NCBI GenBank assembly: GCA_004335835.1
Contig: RWJK01001828.1
Span: 117,140-181,139 of the forward strand
Direction of reading: 5' to 3'
DNA: 64,000 nt
From: Scenedesmus sp. ARA3
Taxonomy: Eukaryota > Chlorophyta > Chlorophyceae > Sphaeropleales > Scenedesmaceae
The translations under genes were made by a program, and so were the position numbers. The notes beneath the pieces are model-generated. The model was not told the origin of the DNA and made no database searches. It saw only the letters and a program-made list of their open reading frames with translations. Shown one piece after another: positions 12,201 through 23,689 of the stretch; position 1 is the first letter of the stretch; the number at the start of each line of letters is the position of its first letter.

Positions 12201-13506
12201 AGCACCCGCAATGGTCTGTGTAGCCTGCAGCCCGAAGTCGAGTCACCGCAGCTGTAGGTGGCTGCTGCTGCCTGTCTTTTGCTGACGTGCCGCTGCATGC
12301 GTGCTGCTGCTGCTGCCGTGCAGGTGTGATTGCCGGCCTCATCATGCATGTCTTTGTCAAGTTCTGCACCTTCAAGCTGTTCCCCTTCCAGCGCAACTGG
12401 CCAGGTGCGAGGCGCAGGCTGTGCGGCTGTGTTTCAGGCCGTACGCATATTCAAATGTTGCCAGCAAAATGCACAAGTCTGAAGCTTTCTCTAGATGGTG
12501 CAGCCAGGCCAGCACGCAGGCAGGCAGAGCTGAAACTGTACACATGCTGTACACATGCCGCCTTTCAGGCACCACAGCCTTGCATCAGCTGAGCAATGCT
12601 GTAGTGCTGCTCGTTGCGGCATCAGCAGCTCAGCCGTGCTGCGCCCTGGTGGTTTATCTGCTTTCTGACATGTATGGCAGCTGGTCACCCTCTTGGCAAC
12701 AGACCGATTCACGGTTTACCGCTGCTGCTGCTGCTGCTGCCGCCGCAGGTGTTGGCGTGTACTCGCGCTGGAGCTCCTATCAGCCCATGTTCACCAGTAT
12801 CCCAGGTGGGTAGCGGGTGTGGTGGTAGCGACGGGGAGGAGGGGGGCTGCTGCATGCGTATGCATGCTTGTGCAGGTTCATGTGTATCCGTATGCATGTG
12901 TGTATGTGTATTTGTGTGTGCATGTGCTGCCTGTGCAACGCAGGGCACCAAGCATGAATGTTAGGCCTCGCATGCAGAGCATGCATCTTGCTATAGCAAT
13001 AGCAAGATATAGCACAGCTAGCTAGCTGTGCTGGGGCAGCAAGCTGCAGCTGCTGCTGCTGCTGCACAGCAGCACATGTGACAGCTGCTCCACTGCCAGC
13101 TAACTCATCGTTACAGCACAGCCAGCTTAGCTGCATTACACGCATCTGCATGTTAGGACAAGCTGCTGCAGCTGCAGCTCACCAAAACCTGGTGCACCCT
13201 TTGTCTTTTCACAACTATCCTTTCTTGAAACAAACGCCTGCAGGCTGGAATGTGGACCCTGTGACCGGTGAGAAGCTGGCTGAAGTCAGCACAGAGGAGC
13301 AGGACCTGTCTCTGGTGACCGCCTACACAGCCCTCAGGAAGCGCAAGCAGGCCGGCCGCAACGTGCCTGGCGCAGCTGCTGCTGCAGCAGATGATGGCTT
13401 TGCCGGCCCTGCAGGAACTGCCAAGGCTGCTGCTGCCACAGCAGGTGCTGCTGTGCCTGGTGATGACTCAGCGCGTGGCGGCGTGCCAGGCGGCAGCATG
13501 GTGTGA
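6324..13506 (+). CDS. AzgA-type purine (adenine/guanine/hypoxanthine) permease
   Basis: Sixteen exons: 6324-6457, 6845-6899, 7238-7337, 7546-7568, 7929-8220, 8431-8525, 8892-8964, 9256-9378, 9953-10071, 10512-10578, 10763-10817, 11102-11335, 11731-11900, 12324-12404, 12749-12805, 13244-13506. They sum to 1941 nt (646 residues) with every phase consistent. NCS2/AzgA landmarks appear in order: FMTSAYILFLNPL (TM1), ANYPW and QLGTNSFF, GLRAVIIRMFPKSV with GAAGIGVFIAFVGMK, GIFFTMFASWAKFP, FLADAFGTTLGGLLGSSALTTY and SAMREGGRTGF. This is a multi-pass plasma-membrane proton/purine symporter family, whose plant AZG members also move cytokinins. There is an in-frame Met pair at the start; a longer N-terminus is possible because the frame is open a few codons upstream. 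The C-terminal tail is Ala-rich and hydrophilic. Substrate choice is inferred from family. Confidence 0.93.
6774..6842 (+). repeat. (CTG)n tract before the permease exon 2 acceptor
   Basis: Nearly pure CTG/TTG repeats end directly at the acceptor CCAG of exon 6845-6899, in the position of a polypyrimidine tract. Confidence 0.9.
9166..9250 (+). repeat. (CTG)n tract before the permease exon 8 acceptor
   Basis: CTG repeats, interrupted by CCGATG twice, end at the CCTGCAG acceptor of exon 9256-9378. Confidence 0.9.
9430..9765 (+). repeat. Four copies of the 3' part of permease exon 9256-9378
   Basis: Units at about 9439-9495, 9537-9575, 9645-9690 and 9711-9765 repeat the segment coding about VAGLLVT. 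The clearest units keep the GTGAG donor. All lie downstream of the intact exon, in the following intron, with independent substitutions. Confidence 0.85.
10398..10439 (+). repeat. Copy of the 5' part of permease exon 10512-10578
   Basis: It repeats the acceptor GCAG plus codons for VVDVARFTK about 100 bases upstream of the intact exon, then diverges. Confidence 0.85.
11575..11665 (+). repeat. Copy of the 5' part of permease exon 11731-11900
   Basis: The acceptor and about 80 nt of exon (coding PLFSSIPSIATGPILCLIG) are duplicated upstream of the intact exon, with a few substitutions. Confidence 0.9.
11966..12022 (+). repeat. Copy of the 3' part of permease exon 11731-11900
   Basis: The segment coding IMAMPFTHNIAYG plus the GTGAG donor is duplicated downstream of the intact exon. 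This exon therefore has echoes on both sides, each of the matching edge. Confidence 0.9.
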
Positions 13507-16137
13507 TCATGAGCTGGGAGAAGTGACCAGTGCACATGCTCTACAGCAGATGCTGTGCTTTGCAAGGTTTCCAGCATGTGGGTCTTAGCTTATGCCGGTG
13601 AGAAATGACCTGCGATGTGGCTGCCGTCTTGTCGGAGAGAGGTCAGCTGGACTGCCAGTGGTTGCCACAGCAGGTGCTGCTGTGCCAGGTGATGACTCAG
13701 CGCGTGGCGGCGTGCCTGGCGGCAGCATGGTGTGAGCTGTCTGTGATTTACGCTGTGACCAAGGCAGCAAGCGCTGCGGACGCTTTGACAAGCGCAGACG
13801 CTGCGCGATATGGTGTGCACTATGCAGGTTTACTCTAGCATGGGTAATCTGACATGCACGGATGAAACAGACATCCTGGCGTGGCGGCTGCCCTGCTACG
13901 AAGGGTCAGGGCTGGATTGTTGGATGGGTGGATGGTGAAGTTGGGTTGGGCACTATACCAGCTGAGGACTTGGGATTTGCAGTGGCGTGCTGGGGCTGTT
14001 GACGATCGGTAGGGGTTCAGCAGCTGCGGCCATGAGGCTTTTGGTTCGCCTGACAAAACAATCTGCTGTTGAGAATACACTGCACCGCTTGATGGTTGTG
14101 ATGCCGCATGCTGAATGCATGCTACGCCATGGTTGCGGTTGTATGCAGCCGGCGGTTGGTTGAAAGCATTTGGTTGCCAAGCGCCTGATATGCAATCTGG
14201 TGATAGATGCTGGGAGCTTAGTGGCACATAGTGGTTACATGCTATTGCCGTGTGTCCTGCTGAGCAAGCACAGCAAATAGGATGCGCCTACTGCATGCAC
14301 CTGTTGGTGCTGGCAGAGCATTAGCTAACGCTTTATCCCCTGAGGCTTCCCTCTTTGATGTTCGAGGTGTTGACCAAAGTTTGATCAGTACGCATCTTGG
14401 TTGGTGCGCGTGGTGCAGGCACGTCGGCGGTGCATGCAAGCGCCCGCACTGCTGCATTGCAGTGTTGCAGACTCTGCATCATCGGATGCATGTGATTTCA
14501 TTTCCATCCTACTTCATCACCAGCTGCTGCAGCATGCAACACACAGCACATGCAGTGACACAGTGCCTTGCCTGGCGAGCTTGCGCAGGGCCAAGATTGC
14601 ATGCATCTCCTACAGCTGTTGCTGTCAAGCGCTGCAATTGCTAATGCAGGCAGGAGCAGCTGACGCAACAAGGAATAAACTTGCACGTGCATGCTCACTA
14701 TGCACGCACAGATTCGTACGGACCGAAAGCATCACACATGAGTTGTATGAGGTTGACTGGCACAAGAGAGATGGTGACAGCTTGTGCTTGAATGGTGCGT
14801 GGTCTGAATGCTTACCCCATGCATAATATGCACGCCATGGTTCCAGCACTGCTAGTGACGAGAAAGGGCGCTGCCGACTGCAGCAGCACCAGAATATCCG
14901 ATGCATCCGCCCACCACCCATGCATGTCGGGCCCTGCATGAGGACCGTGCATATGCAATTTGTCACATGCCGGCCCACGGTTTGACCGCTGTGTTCGACC
15001 ATGCACCACACCTTTGGAAACCTGCAGGAGCAGCTGCTGCTTCAAGGGTGTTGCTGCTGTAGCAGGGCGCTCTTGATGCCCCTGTCTTTCTGAGGTTGAT
15101 TTGCACATGCTGCTTGAGCTGCTTGATGCCGCCTGGCATAGCAGTATATGTGGCATTTAGTTTTGAAGACATTCCTAAGGGAACAAAGGTGTTTGCTGTA
15201 CTACGGCCTGGCATATGTGGCTGCTGCAGCTCCAGCTATCGCGGGGTCATGCATAGGCTTCATATGTGTATCAGGCGATGCAGGGAGTATGCGGCACATG
15301 CTGCGCAGCTGTTGATCTGTTGATAATGGATTGCACATTATCATTCCACACTTTCAAAGTTTGTGGCTGCAGCCATGGTGGCGGGGCCCCAGCAAGGACC
15401 CAAAGCAGTGTTGCCGACCAAATCAAACCTAATAGTGGTGACTTGCTGAGCTGACTATGTGTAACAGGCAAGGTGGCCTCCGGCAGTAAGTAGGCTGGCC
15501 GCCGCACGTTGCAAGCTTGGACATGCATGCTGGCATATGCCAGCTCGCTGAGCATGCACACCCTGTCAGCAGCATCAGCGCCCGCTGGGCACGCTCGAAA
15601 TGCTGCTGTAGCTACTTACTAATCCAAAAGACTCCATTAAAACTCAAAACTGGTGCTGCGTAGCCGCAGCATCGTGTTGGGAACAGGCGGCAGCTTGTGA
15701 TGGTGTGGGTGGCGTTGCGCAGGTGGTTGCATCAGCTAGGGTTGTCTTATTCTACGCACCAATAGATAAAGGTGCTGCACACACTTGACTAACACTCTCT
15801 ACGACATTGCAATGGCTGATGGATGAGGCGTGCACCTCATACGGAGCATTGTGGTCGGGTCTCCGGGACCAAGCTGGCACTACCTGTTACAGGCCTGTTA
15901 GACGGCGAGTGTCGTGACTCGCGCTGCTGCAGCCCTTTTTTGTTACACGTAGTCAAGGCTTATTACTTGTGTCAACAGTCACCGCTGCCGCTGTGCGTGT
16001 AGCAAAGATCGCTGGGTTACTCACCGCCAGCTGCTGAGGTCGCCTTGCCATTTTTGTGAAGTCGAAAGTCACTCTTGACATACAATAGAAAGAAAACACC
16101 CCTTACAGCAGGCAGCGACGTACCAGGAACTGCAAAC
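13507..16137. other. Intergenic region between permease and NOP58
   Basis: Apart from the terminal-exon copy, I see no recognisable exon, RNA gene or transposon on either strand. It presumably holds the permease 3' UTR and the NOP58 promoter. Short open frames here lack recognisable similarity. Confidence 0.6.
13664..13737 (+). repeat. Copy of the permease terminal exon 3' end including its stop
   Basis: It is almost identical to 13436-13506 (coding the tail GGVPGGSMV and TGA) and lies about 230 bases downstream of the stop. Confidence 0.9.
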
Positions 16138-19100
16138 ATGCTGCTTCTTTTTGAGACTGCGGCCGGCTTCGCACTCTTCAAAGTCAACAAGGAGGACAAG
16201 CTCGAGAAGTCAGATGTAAGCATCATAACTAGCTGTTTGCACGGCCGGCAGCCAGGGCAGCAGCTGATCCGGGACCTGACTGCTGCTGCTGCTGCTCCCT
16301 GTAGGACTTGTACAAGGACTTCGAAACGCTTGACTCAGCGAAGAAGGTAATTGCAGCTGGCGTTTCTAGAGCAAACAACAATTTAAGACGTCGCCGAGGG
16401 CTCTGATGTGTGTGGCAGCATGTGCAACGGCAGCAGGAGCAACAGCAATGGCAGCCGGGTCACTCATTGCAGCAGACAAGAGCCGCTGCTGCAGCTTCAG
16501 CTGCACACACATAAGCCACAGTAGCTAGTCTGCGTTTGCAGCTTTGCAGCTGCAGTTGCAGTAGGTGCTGGCACGCTACGCACGGCTGCAGGTCTGCTGG
16601 TGGTGTTAGGCACGGCTGAACATCACACAGCGTGGTAATGATACAGCAGCTGCATCCTGCCTCACCTCTCTATGCCGCATGTCTGCTGGATGATTACATG
16701 CTGCTGCATTTGATCCCGTTGCCTGCTGCAGTTTGTGAAGCTCAAGGCCTTCAGCAAGTTTGACAACACCACGGAGGCGCTGGCAGCAGCCACTGCGCTG
16801 GTGGACAGCAAGCTCAGCAAGGGTGAGCGCAGCAGCAGCTCAGCAGCTGCTCAGCAGCAGCTGCACACACTGGCTGGGCAACGGACACAGAGTTCAGCAG
16901 GCAACGCTGCACACAGCAGGCAGCGCAGCAGCAGATGCACTAGCAGCGGCGGCGGCGGCGGGTTGCAGCAGAACATGAGCGCCACAGCCAGCAGTGTGCA
17001 GGGGAGCAGAAGCGTAGCACAGAACAGCGCACGCCAGCAGCTCAAAAGAACAAGCAGAGGAAGGCTTGCCTTGTCAACATCTGTTGCTTGTGGCAATCAA
17101 TGCTGCTCACTGCTCTCATCTGGTGTAGGTTGTCTTGCCACAGGCCTGACAAAGTTCCTGAAGAAGCATGCTGTTGGCGACATCGCCTGCCAGCCAATAC
17201 CAACAAAATTTGTGTCATTGCACATTGCCTTCTGCTTGTTGCGGCAGGCCTGAAGAAGTTCCTGAAGAAGCATGCTGTTGGCGACATTTTAGCTAAGGGT
17301 TTTGCTTCTGCGTGTTGTTGCTGTGTGCCTCAGGCCTGAAGAAGTTCCTGAAGAAGCATGCCGTGGGTGACACTTCTGCTAAGGGTTTTGCTTCTGTGTG
17401 TTGTTGCTGTGTGCCTCAGGCCTGAAGAAATTCCTGAAGAAGCATGCCGTGGGCGACACGCTGGCGGTGCTGGACGCCAAGCTCGGAGGCCTCATCAAGG
17501 AGAAGCTGGAGATCAACTGCGTGCACAAGTGAGTTGCCGCAGCTGTGCAATTGGAAGCAAAGCAATGCACTCTTATTAGACTTCATGCTCGTCAACTGCG
17601 TGCACAAGCGGGACATAAGAGCTGCACTGCGGCTTGCACAATTGCAAAAAGCATTTCACCTTCGTTGCGGCAACATTCACTTCTTCTGTTAAACGGCCTG
17701 CACGTGGCGCGCACGCAAAAGCTGCCTTCTGTCTGCCTTCTCCCGATGATCTATAAAGGCGCTCTTAACCATGCCTGCATGTTCCCGCCTGCACTCTGCA
17801 TTTATGCCAAACAGCTCCTCCATCCAGGAGCTGGCGCGTGGCATGCACACCTCTTCTAATCGACTTCAATGCGTCCCCTGCTGAATTTATATGTTGCAGC
17901 TCCTCCATCCAGGAGCTGGCACGTGGCGTGCGTGCACAGCTTGGGCGTTTAATTGCTGAGCTGGGCACTGCTGACCTGACCCTCATGAGCCTGGGCCTGA
18001 GCCACAGCCTGTGTCCCTCATTTAAACGACCTCAACGCCCCCTGCTTGCTTTGTGTCTTGCAGCTCCTCAAACTAACCAGGAGCTGGCGCGCACAATGCA
18101 CAGAAAAGCTGTTTTCCTGTACTCACCCTGCCTGCAAATTCCTTGACTGCTCCGCAGCTCCTCCATTCAAGAGCTGGCGCGTGGCGTGCGTGCGCAGCTG
18201 GGCGGCTTGATTGCTGAGCTGGGCACTGCTGACCTAACCCCCATGAGCCTGGGCCTGAGCCACAGCTTGAGCCGCTACAAGCTCAAGTTCAGCCCTGAGA
18301 AGGTGGACACCATGATTGTGCAGGTGGGGCGGTTTTGCAAGCGTCCTGTGCGAGGGTTTGCAGTGGCTATGTGTGAGATGGTTTTGTGAGGGCGTCGTGA
18401 CAGCCTGAGCCGCTACAAGCTCAAGTTCAGCCCTGAGAAGGTGGACACCATGATGGTGCAGGTGATGCGGTGTTGCAGGTGGTTGCTGCAGCCGATTCAC
18501 GTCTTGAAGTGAACGTCGTGCTTTCCCTGCTCTTCCCCTGCTGCCTGTGCTTCACTATACCAGGCGAGCAGCCTGCTTTTTGATACAGGCTAGGCGCTGA
18601 ACCATGTGTTTGTTTCCTGCACCTAACCGCTTTGGATCCTGCTGCTTTCACTGCACCTTCAGGCGATCGGCCTGCTGGACGACCTGGACAAGGAGCTCAA
18701 CACGTACGCTATGCGCCTAACTGCCTTTGTCTTGCTGCTGCATTTTGTTGCCACAGGCTATTGGGCTGCTGGATGACCTAGACAAGGAGCTCAACACGTA
18801 CGCGATGCGCCCAACTGCCTTTGTCCTGCTGCTGCATTTTGTTGCCACAGGCGATCGGCCTGCTTGATGACCTGGACAAGGAGCTCAACACGTACGCGAT
18901 GCGTGTGCGTGAGTGGTACGGCTGGCACTTCCCCGAGATGACCAAGATCGTGGGCGACAACATCGCGTACGCCAAGGCGGTGAGTTGTGCTTGCATCTGA
19001 GTCGGTTAGCATGCTATGTTCTAGACGTTGCCTGTACAAATGTTGTACATGCGCTGTTTGGCATTCATTCTCAAGTTTGACCGCTGAAATGCCCTTCCAT

Positions 19101-19202
19101 CATGCAGATCAAGGCCATGGGCACCCACGACAAGGCAGCGGGCGTGGACTTTTTGGGCGTGCTGGAGCAGGAGGTGGAGCATGAAACTGATTTACCTTGC
19201 TT

Positions 19203-19233
<31 letters not shown>

Positions 19234-21426
19234 TGTACAGATCAAGGCCATGGGCACCCGCGACAAGGCAGCAGGCGTGGACTTTTCTGGTGTGCTGGAG
19301 CAGGAGGTGGAGGATGCACTCAAGGCAGCAGCACAGATCAGCATGGGCACAGAGATCAGCCAGGAGGACCTGGACAACATCCTGGCGCTGTGCGACCAGG
19401 TGCGTTTGACTGAGGTTGACCGGCACTCGACCGGCAGTTGACCGGGGTTTGGATAGATCAGCATGGGCACGGAGGTCAGCCAGGAGGACCTGGACAACAT
19501 CCTGGCGCTGTGCGACCAGGTGCGAGGTTTGACCAGGGTTTGACTGGAGTTTGACCGGCGGTGACAGCGGTTGACTGGCGGCTGGGACGCTAGCTGCAGT
19601 CATGAAGTAGTGCAGGCATCGACCGGGCAACAGCCACTTTTTTCATTTTTACATCTCGCCTAAAAAGGTTCAAAAGCAACAACCAACCAGTGTACTTATT
19701 CATGCAGGTGATCGAGCTGTCAGAGTACCGCGGGCAGCTCTTCGACTACCTCAAGTCGCGCATGGCAGCAGTGGCACCCAACCTCACTGTGCTGGTGGGC
19801 GAGCTGGTGGGTGCGCGCCTCATCGCGCATGCGGGCAGCCTGATCAACCTGGCAAAGCAGCCGGCCAGCACGGTGCAGATCCTGGGAGCAGAGAAGGCGC
19901 TGTTCAGGTGGGCTTGGTGGGCCGGGGAAGGGGCTGTGTACAGGCGTTGCTGGACTGCTTGTGGTCATGCTGGATGGTTTAAATGTGTGCTGGGGGCAGG
20001 CAGGTGTGTGCGCAGGTGCGAGTGCGTATGAGTGGATGGGGTGTCCTGCCGTACATCAAGCACAAGACGCCTGAGTGTAGCCTCATCTATCGCGCCTCGC
20101 TCGGCGCATGCTTTTCTACATATAGCCTTCAATCAACACTGAACCGCCACCTCACTTCATTGCTACCACAGGGCGCTGAAGACCAAGCACGAGACACCCA
20201 AGTATGGTCTCATCTACCACGCCAGCCTCATCGGCCAGTCCCAGCCCAAGCACAAGGGAAAGATCAGCCGCGTGCTGGCAGCCAAGTGTGCACTGGCCAT
20301 CCGCGTTGACGCGCTGGGAGACACCACGGACGCAGCAGTCGGCATAGAGGCGCGCGCTAAGGTGCGTGTGCCACCTGCAGGGGTACTCTCTTCGCTCCAG
20401 CGGCATAGTATGCATGGTGTGCTCCTGGTACTGGACGGGGAGTATTGGCGGACGGGGAGTATTGGCGGACAGGCAGTATTGGCGGCTGAAGTTGTATTGG
20501 CTTGTCCGATTGCTGGCCATGTTTTGCATGGTCTTGGCGCGCTCATGCTGCTGGCTGCACACCTTGTGTTGATGTTGTGCAGGTTGAGGCGCGGCTGAGG
20601 CAGCTGGAGGGCCGCAGCCTGGCATCAGACGCAGGCAATGCACGCGGCAAGGCGCAGCCGTCGCCGTACAGCGCAGCCAAGCAGGCGGCGGGCGGCAGCG
20701 GGCTGGCGGCGGGACCTGCTAAGGCGTACAACGCAGACGCAGACGTGGTAGAGCCAGTAAAGGTGGGCATTAAGAAAGTTTACACAGCATTGCGCATGTT
20801 GCAAGCGTTTCACCGGGTTGTTCCAGAATGGCTCTTCATGTTGCGCAATTGCCTCGCCATTTCTGCGATGTTGTGCGGAAGCAGGCTTAGCCGCAGCTGC
20901 TGCGTCTTGGTGCTGCGCTGCGCCCTGGTGACGGAGCAGCTGCACTGTGTCACTCCTGCATTTGCAGTCAATGCATGTGGCTGACGCATTTCCCGCTCTT
21001 GTTTTTGCTTGCAGGAAAAGAAGGAGAAAAAGGAAAAGAAGGAGAAGAAGAAGGAAAAGGAGCCTGCAGTGGCCAACGGCGCAGCAGCAGATGGCGAGGA
21101 GAAAAAGAAGAAGAAGAAGCGCAAGGCAGACGCAGAGGAGGAGCCAGCAGCAGCAGCAGATGGCGAAAAGGTGAGAGGGCCTGGCTTGGTGGCTGCTGTA
21201 GTTGGTGTGCTGTATCTAGGGTGTTTGTGTTTGTGTGTTGATGATGCTGAGTTGCATGAGAGGATCGTGGCAGTTGCTGGTATGGTTCAGCCGTGTGACT
21301 TCCTGCAATTTGGCGTTATTGTTTAGCGCTGCTGAGTGCCTCCTCAACACATGCTAAACGGGTTCATGTGTTCTGCTCCTGCTGCTGTTGCCGCAGAAGA
21401 AGAAAAAGAAGAAGAAGGACGCCTGA
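16138..21426 (+). CDS. NOP58: NOP58, core protein of box C/D snoRNPs
   Basis: Twelve exons: 16138-16215, 16305-16346, 16732-16822, 17420-17528, 18158-18323, 18851-18979, 19241-19399, 19708-19907, 20172-20361, 20583-20762, 21015-21170, 21397-21426; 1530 nt, 509 residues, phases consistent. The start [16 protein letters not shown] is the canonical NOP5 N-terminal domain. The NOSIC/Nop core follows, with [75 protein letters not shown] and a C-terminal Lys-rich KKE/KKD tail. NOP58 pairs with NOP56, fibrillarin and the 15.5K protein in the nucleolus to guide 2'-O-methylation of rRNA. Length matches the family. At least five exons have truncated duplicate copies in the flanking introns. Confidence 0.97.
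17130..17405 (+). repeat. Three truncated copies of the 5' part of NOP58 exon 4
   Basis: Copies starting at about 17141, 17248 and 17333 each begin with an acceptor and code [12 protein letters not shown] ([12 protein letters not shown] in the first). Each then runs into different sequence. The fourth, at 17420, is the intact exon. Confidence 0.92.
17811..18098 (+). repeat. Three truncated copies of the 5' part of NOP58 exon 5
   Basis: Copies start at about 17813, 17900 and 18063, each with an acceptor CAG and codons for SSIQELARG or a variant. The middle copy is long and reaches MSLGLSHSL before breaking. The intact exon follows at 18158. Confidence 0.92.
18403..18463 (+). repeat. Copy of the 3' part of NOP58 exon 5
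   Basis: It codes [19 protein letters not shown] followed by a GT donor, downstream of the intact exon. Confidence 0.92.
18655..18840 (+). repeat. Two truncated copies of the 5' part of NOP58 exon 6
   Basis: Acceptor plus [18 protein letters not shown] is repeated at about 18662 and 18757 before the intact exon at 18851. The two copies share downstream intron sequence with each other, so the second duplication copied the first. Confidence 0.92.
19104..19181 (+). repeat. Copy of the 5' part of NOP58 exon 7
   Basis: Acceptor plus codons for [15 protein letters not shown] to EQEVE lie upstream of the intact exon at 19241. Confidence 0.9.
19455..19523 (+). repeat. Copy of the 3' part of NOP58 exon 7
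   Basis: [19 protein letters not shown] plus the GTGCG donor is repeated downstream of the intact exon. GTTTGACC-type repeats flank both donors. Confidence 0.9.
20060..20110 (+). repeat. Degenerate copy of part of NOP58 exon 9
   Basis: It resembles the segment coding [17 protein letters not shown] of exon 20172-20361, with many substitutions, and lies upstream of it. It appears older than the other copies. Confidence 0.7.
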
Positions 21427-22566
21427 GCAGTGCCGCCTGAGCTTGCAATGTTGTGAGGTTCAGGTAGCTGTTGGTGCTGCAGCTCAGCGGTTCGCTTTGC
21501 TGCTGGGTGTCCGAATGCATCCCAGCTGTAGCGGCAGATGCTGGGTCGCGCAGCAGGTGTGCTTGCTGTAGGTTTCTTCTCTTATCGCCTTGCGAAGATG
21601 TGAACACGCGGGCAGTGTGCTTTGCATCTTTGCAGGAAGTTTGTACATGCGGGCGGCAGTCAACACTATGTGTTAGCATTGTGTTTCGAAGCAGGCATGC
21701 TGACACCGGTTCGCGCGTCTTGCTTACTGCTGGTCTCTTCTTTTTGTCAACTGGTGACTGTGTATAGTATGTTCATTCGGGCAGCGTTGGGTTTGCATAA
21801 CGCAGTTTGAGGCAGTTGCGAGGTTGGCTGCTTCTTGTGTTGCATGCAGCAAGTGTGTGGTGGCACGTGCCACGTTGCGGCTTGCAGGAACTGTTGCAGG
21901 CTGTTTGAGAGCTGCAGCATGCAGGGTTTCAGCTTGAGAACTGGTTATGTCTGAATCGGATGCAAGTTACCTTGCAGAATGACGTAGTAACTTCAGCAAC
22001 GCAGTGCATGGCGGGGTTGGCCGCCTGCAGCTGCTTGAGTTTACTCTATAACGTTACAGGCTGAGCACTGTACAGGCAGCTGCCGGTGGCCAGCTTGTTG
22101 TCTACTGGCAGGCTGTAACTGCTTCTTTCTCCTTGGAAGCCTATGCAGACCAGACCAGGCCAGATTGAGTGCTTGGCGTGATGCACGGCAGCCCTTGCAA
22201 CGTGGCCAGCTCTTGGAACCCGGCTTGACAGGGCAGCACAGCAGCAGTAGCAGCAGCTGGGCTGTGTTCACACTGTGTTTACAGCCTCGGCTCAGTGACT
22301 CTTGAACCCGTGGTCAGCAAGGCTTGGCACCGCATTCGGAATCAATCTTAAGTCAGAATGAGCCAGCAGCCGCACTTGGGCATCGTGTCTGCAGCGATCA
22401 GCAAGTTTAGGTCTTGGTGTTAGTCATAAACTTGTGTCATCACATGCAGGAGAGAGAGGCAGAAGCGCCTCATCGTCGAGCAACTGAGTAGAGTTCCTGA
22501 CTGTATCAGCTTCACCCAAGGCTTTGCCGTCCACTCCCTGTCGTTGTAGACTCGCCCACGCTCAGT
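21427..22566. other. Intergenic region between NOP58 and cytochrome c
   Basis: This is T/G-rich plus-strand sequence without a recognisable exon on either strand. It is best read as the NOP58 3' UTR plus the cytochrome c promoter and 5' UTR. Confidence 0.6.
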
Positions 22567-23689
22567 ATGTCTAGCTTTGCAGAGGCCCCTGCGGGCAACG
22601 TGGCTGCGGGAGAGAAGGTGAATTTCGCTTTTTAATGTTATTAGGCGCGGTTGCATGGCTCGTACGCCTCTTTGGGCTGTGATCACATGCGAGTGCTGCT
22701 GCTGGTGCCGTTGCCACACAGATCTTTAAGACCAAGTGCGCTCAGTGCCACGTTGCTGAGTCTGGTGGCGGTCACAAGCAGGTAGGGGAGCAGCGGAGCA
22801 TCGGCAGAGGAGTTGTCCGCAGTGACGAACTGGTGTGCTGAACTGCTGTGCGGTCAGCTAATCGAGCCATGTTGGACATCATGGCTGAAACCACGTGCTT
22901 TAATTAGCGTATTGTTGTGACCGTGTGCTGCTGCAGGGTCCTAACCTCGGCGGTCTGTTCGGGCGCCAGTCAGGCACTGCAGCAGGGTTCGCCTACTCAA
23001 AGGCAAACAAGGAGAAGGCAGTTATCTGGCAGGAGGAGACTCTCTATGACTACCTGCTGAACCCCAAGAAGTGAGTGCTGCTGCTGCTGTGCTGCTGTGC
23101 TGCTGTGCTTGAGTCAAACAGCATGAGCAGCAAAGGCTGGACTGTGTGTAAGCTGCTGTCAGTGTGGTAGAAGATTTAGCAGTGCATTGCGTGTGGCTGT
23201 TACTTCTGGTTGCCTCTGACGGTGATACATGGTTGTTGATGATCGATTGATGCATGCTCATCATGTGTGGCGCCCTTGTGGTGGGGTTTGAGTAGTGGCA
23301 ATACGTCGAAACTGCTGCTTTCTGTGGCGGAGCCAGGAGGCACACAGCCTCTGAACCAGCCACAGCAGGGTGCAGCTGCGGCTGAAGCATCACATGTAGA
23401 CATGTAGACATAGAGAAGCATCGCATATGTTGGGCCATCAACCCTGCCCTCCAGTTCTTCCTGCCAGCGCTGCACATAGCCAGTGATGGTACCACTACTG
23501 GAGTATGCAAGCAGCGCTGTCGGCTCTTGAGCAAGGCACTGACCATTGCTGCGTGCTTCTCTGTTGCCCTCCCTCTGCTGCTGCTGTCATGCCAGGTACA
23601 TCCCTGGCACCAAGATGGTGTTTGCAGGCCTGAAGAAGCCGGAGGAGCGCGCAAACCTGATCGCTTACATGAAGCAGGCCTGCAAGTAA
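22567..23689 (+). CDS. CYC: Cytochrome c (mitochondrial electron carrier)
   Basis: Four exons, 22567-22617, 22722-22781, 22937-23070 and 23596-23689, total 339 nt (112 residues). The haem-binding motif CAQCH is at residues 23-27, and the axial Met sits in PGTKMVFAG (Met89). [13 protein letters not shown] and FAYSKANK are the plant-type loops, and the plant-type N-terminal extension before the core is present. The protein carries electrons from complex III to complex IV in the intermembrane space. The start is the first ATG in frame with the conserved extension. A TGTAA at 23979-23983, about 290 bases past the stop, could be the green-algal polyadenylation signal. No exon copies were found around this gene. 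Confidence 0.97.
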
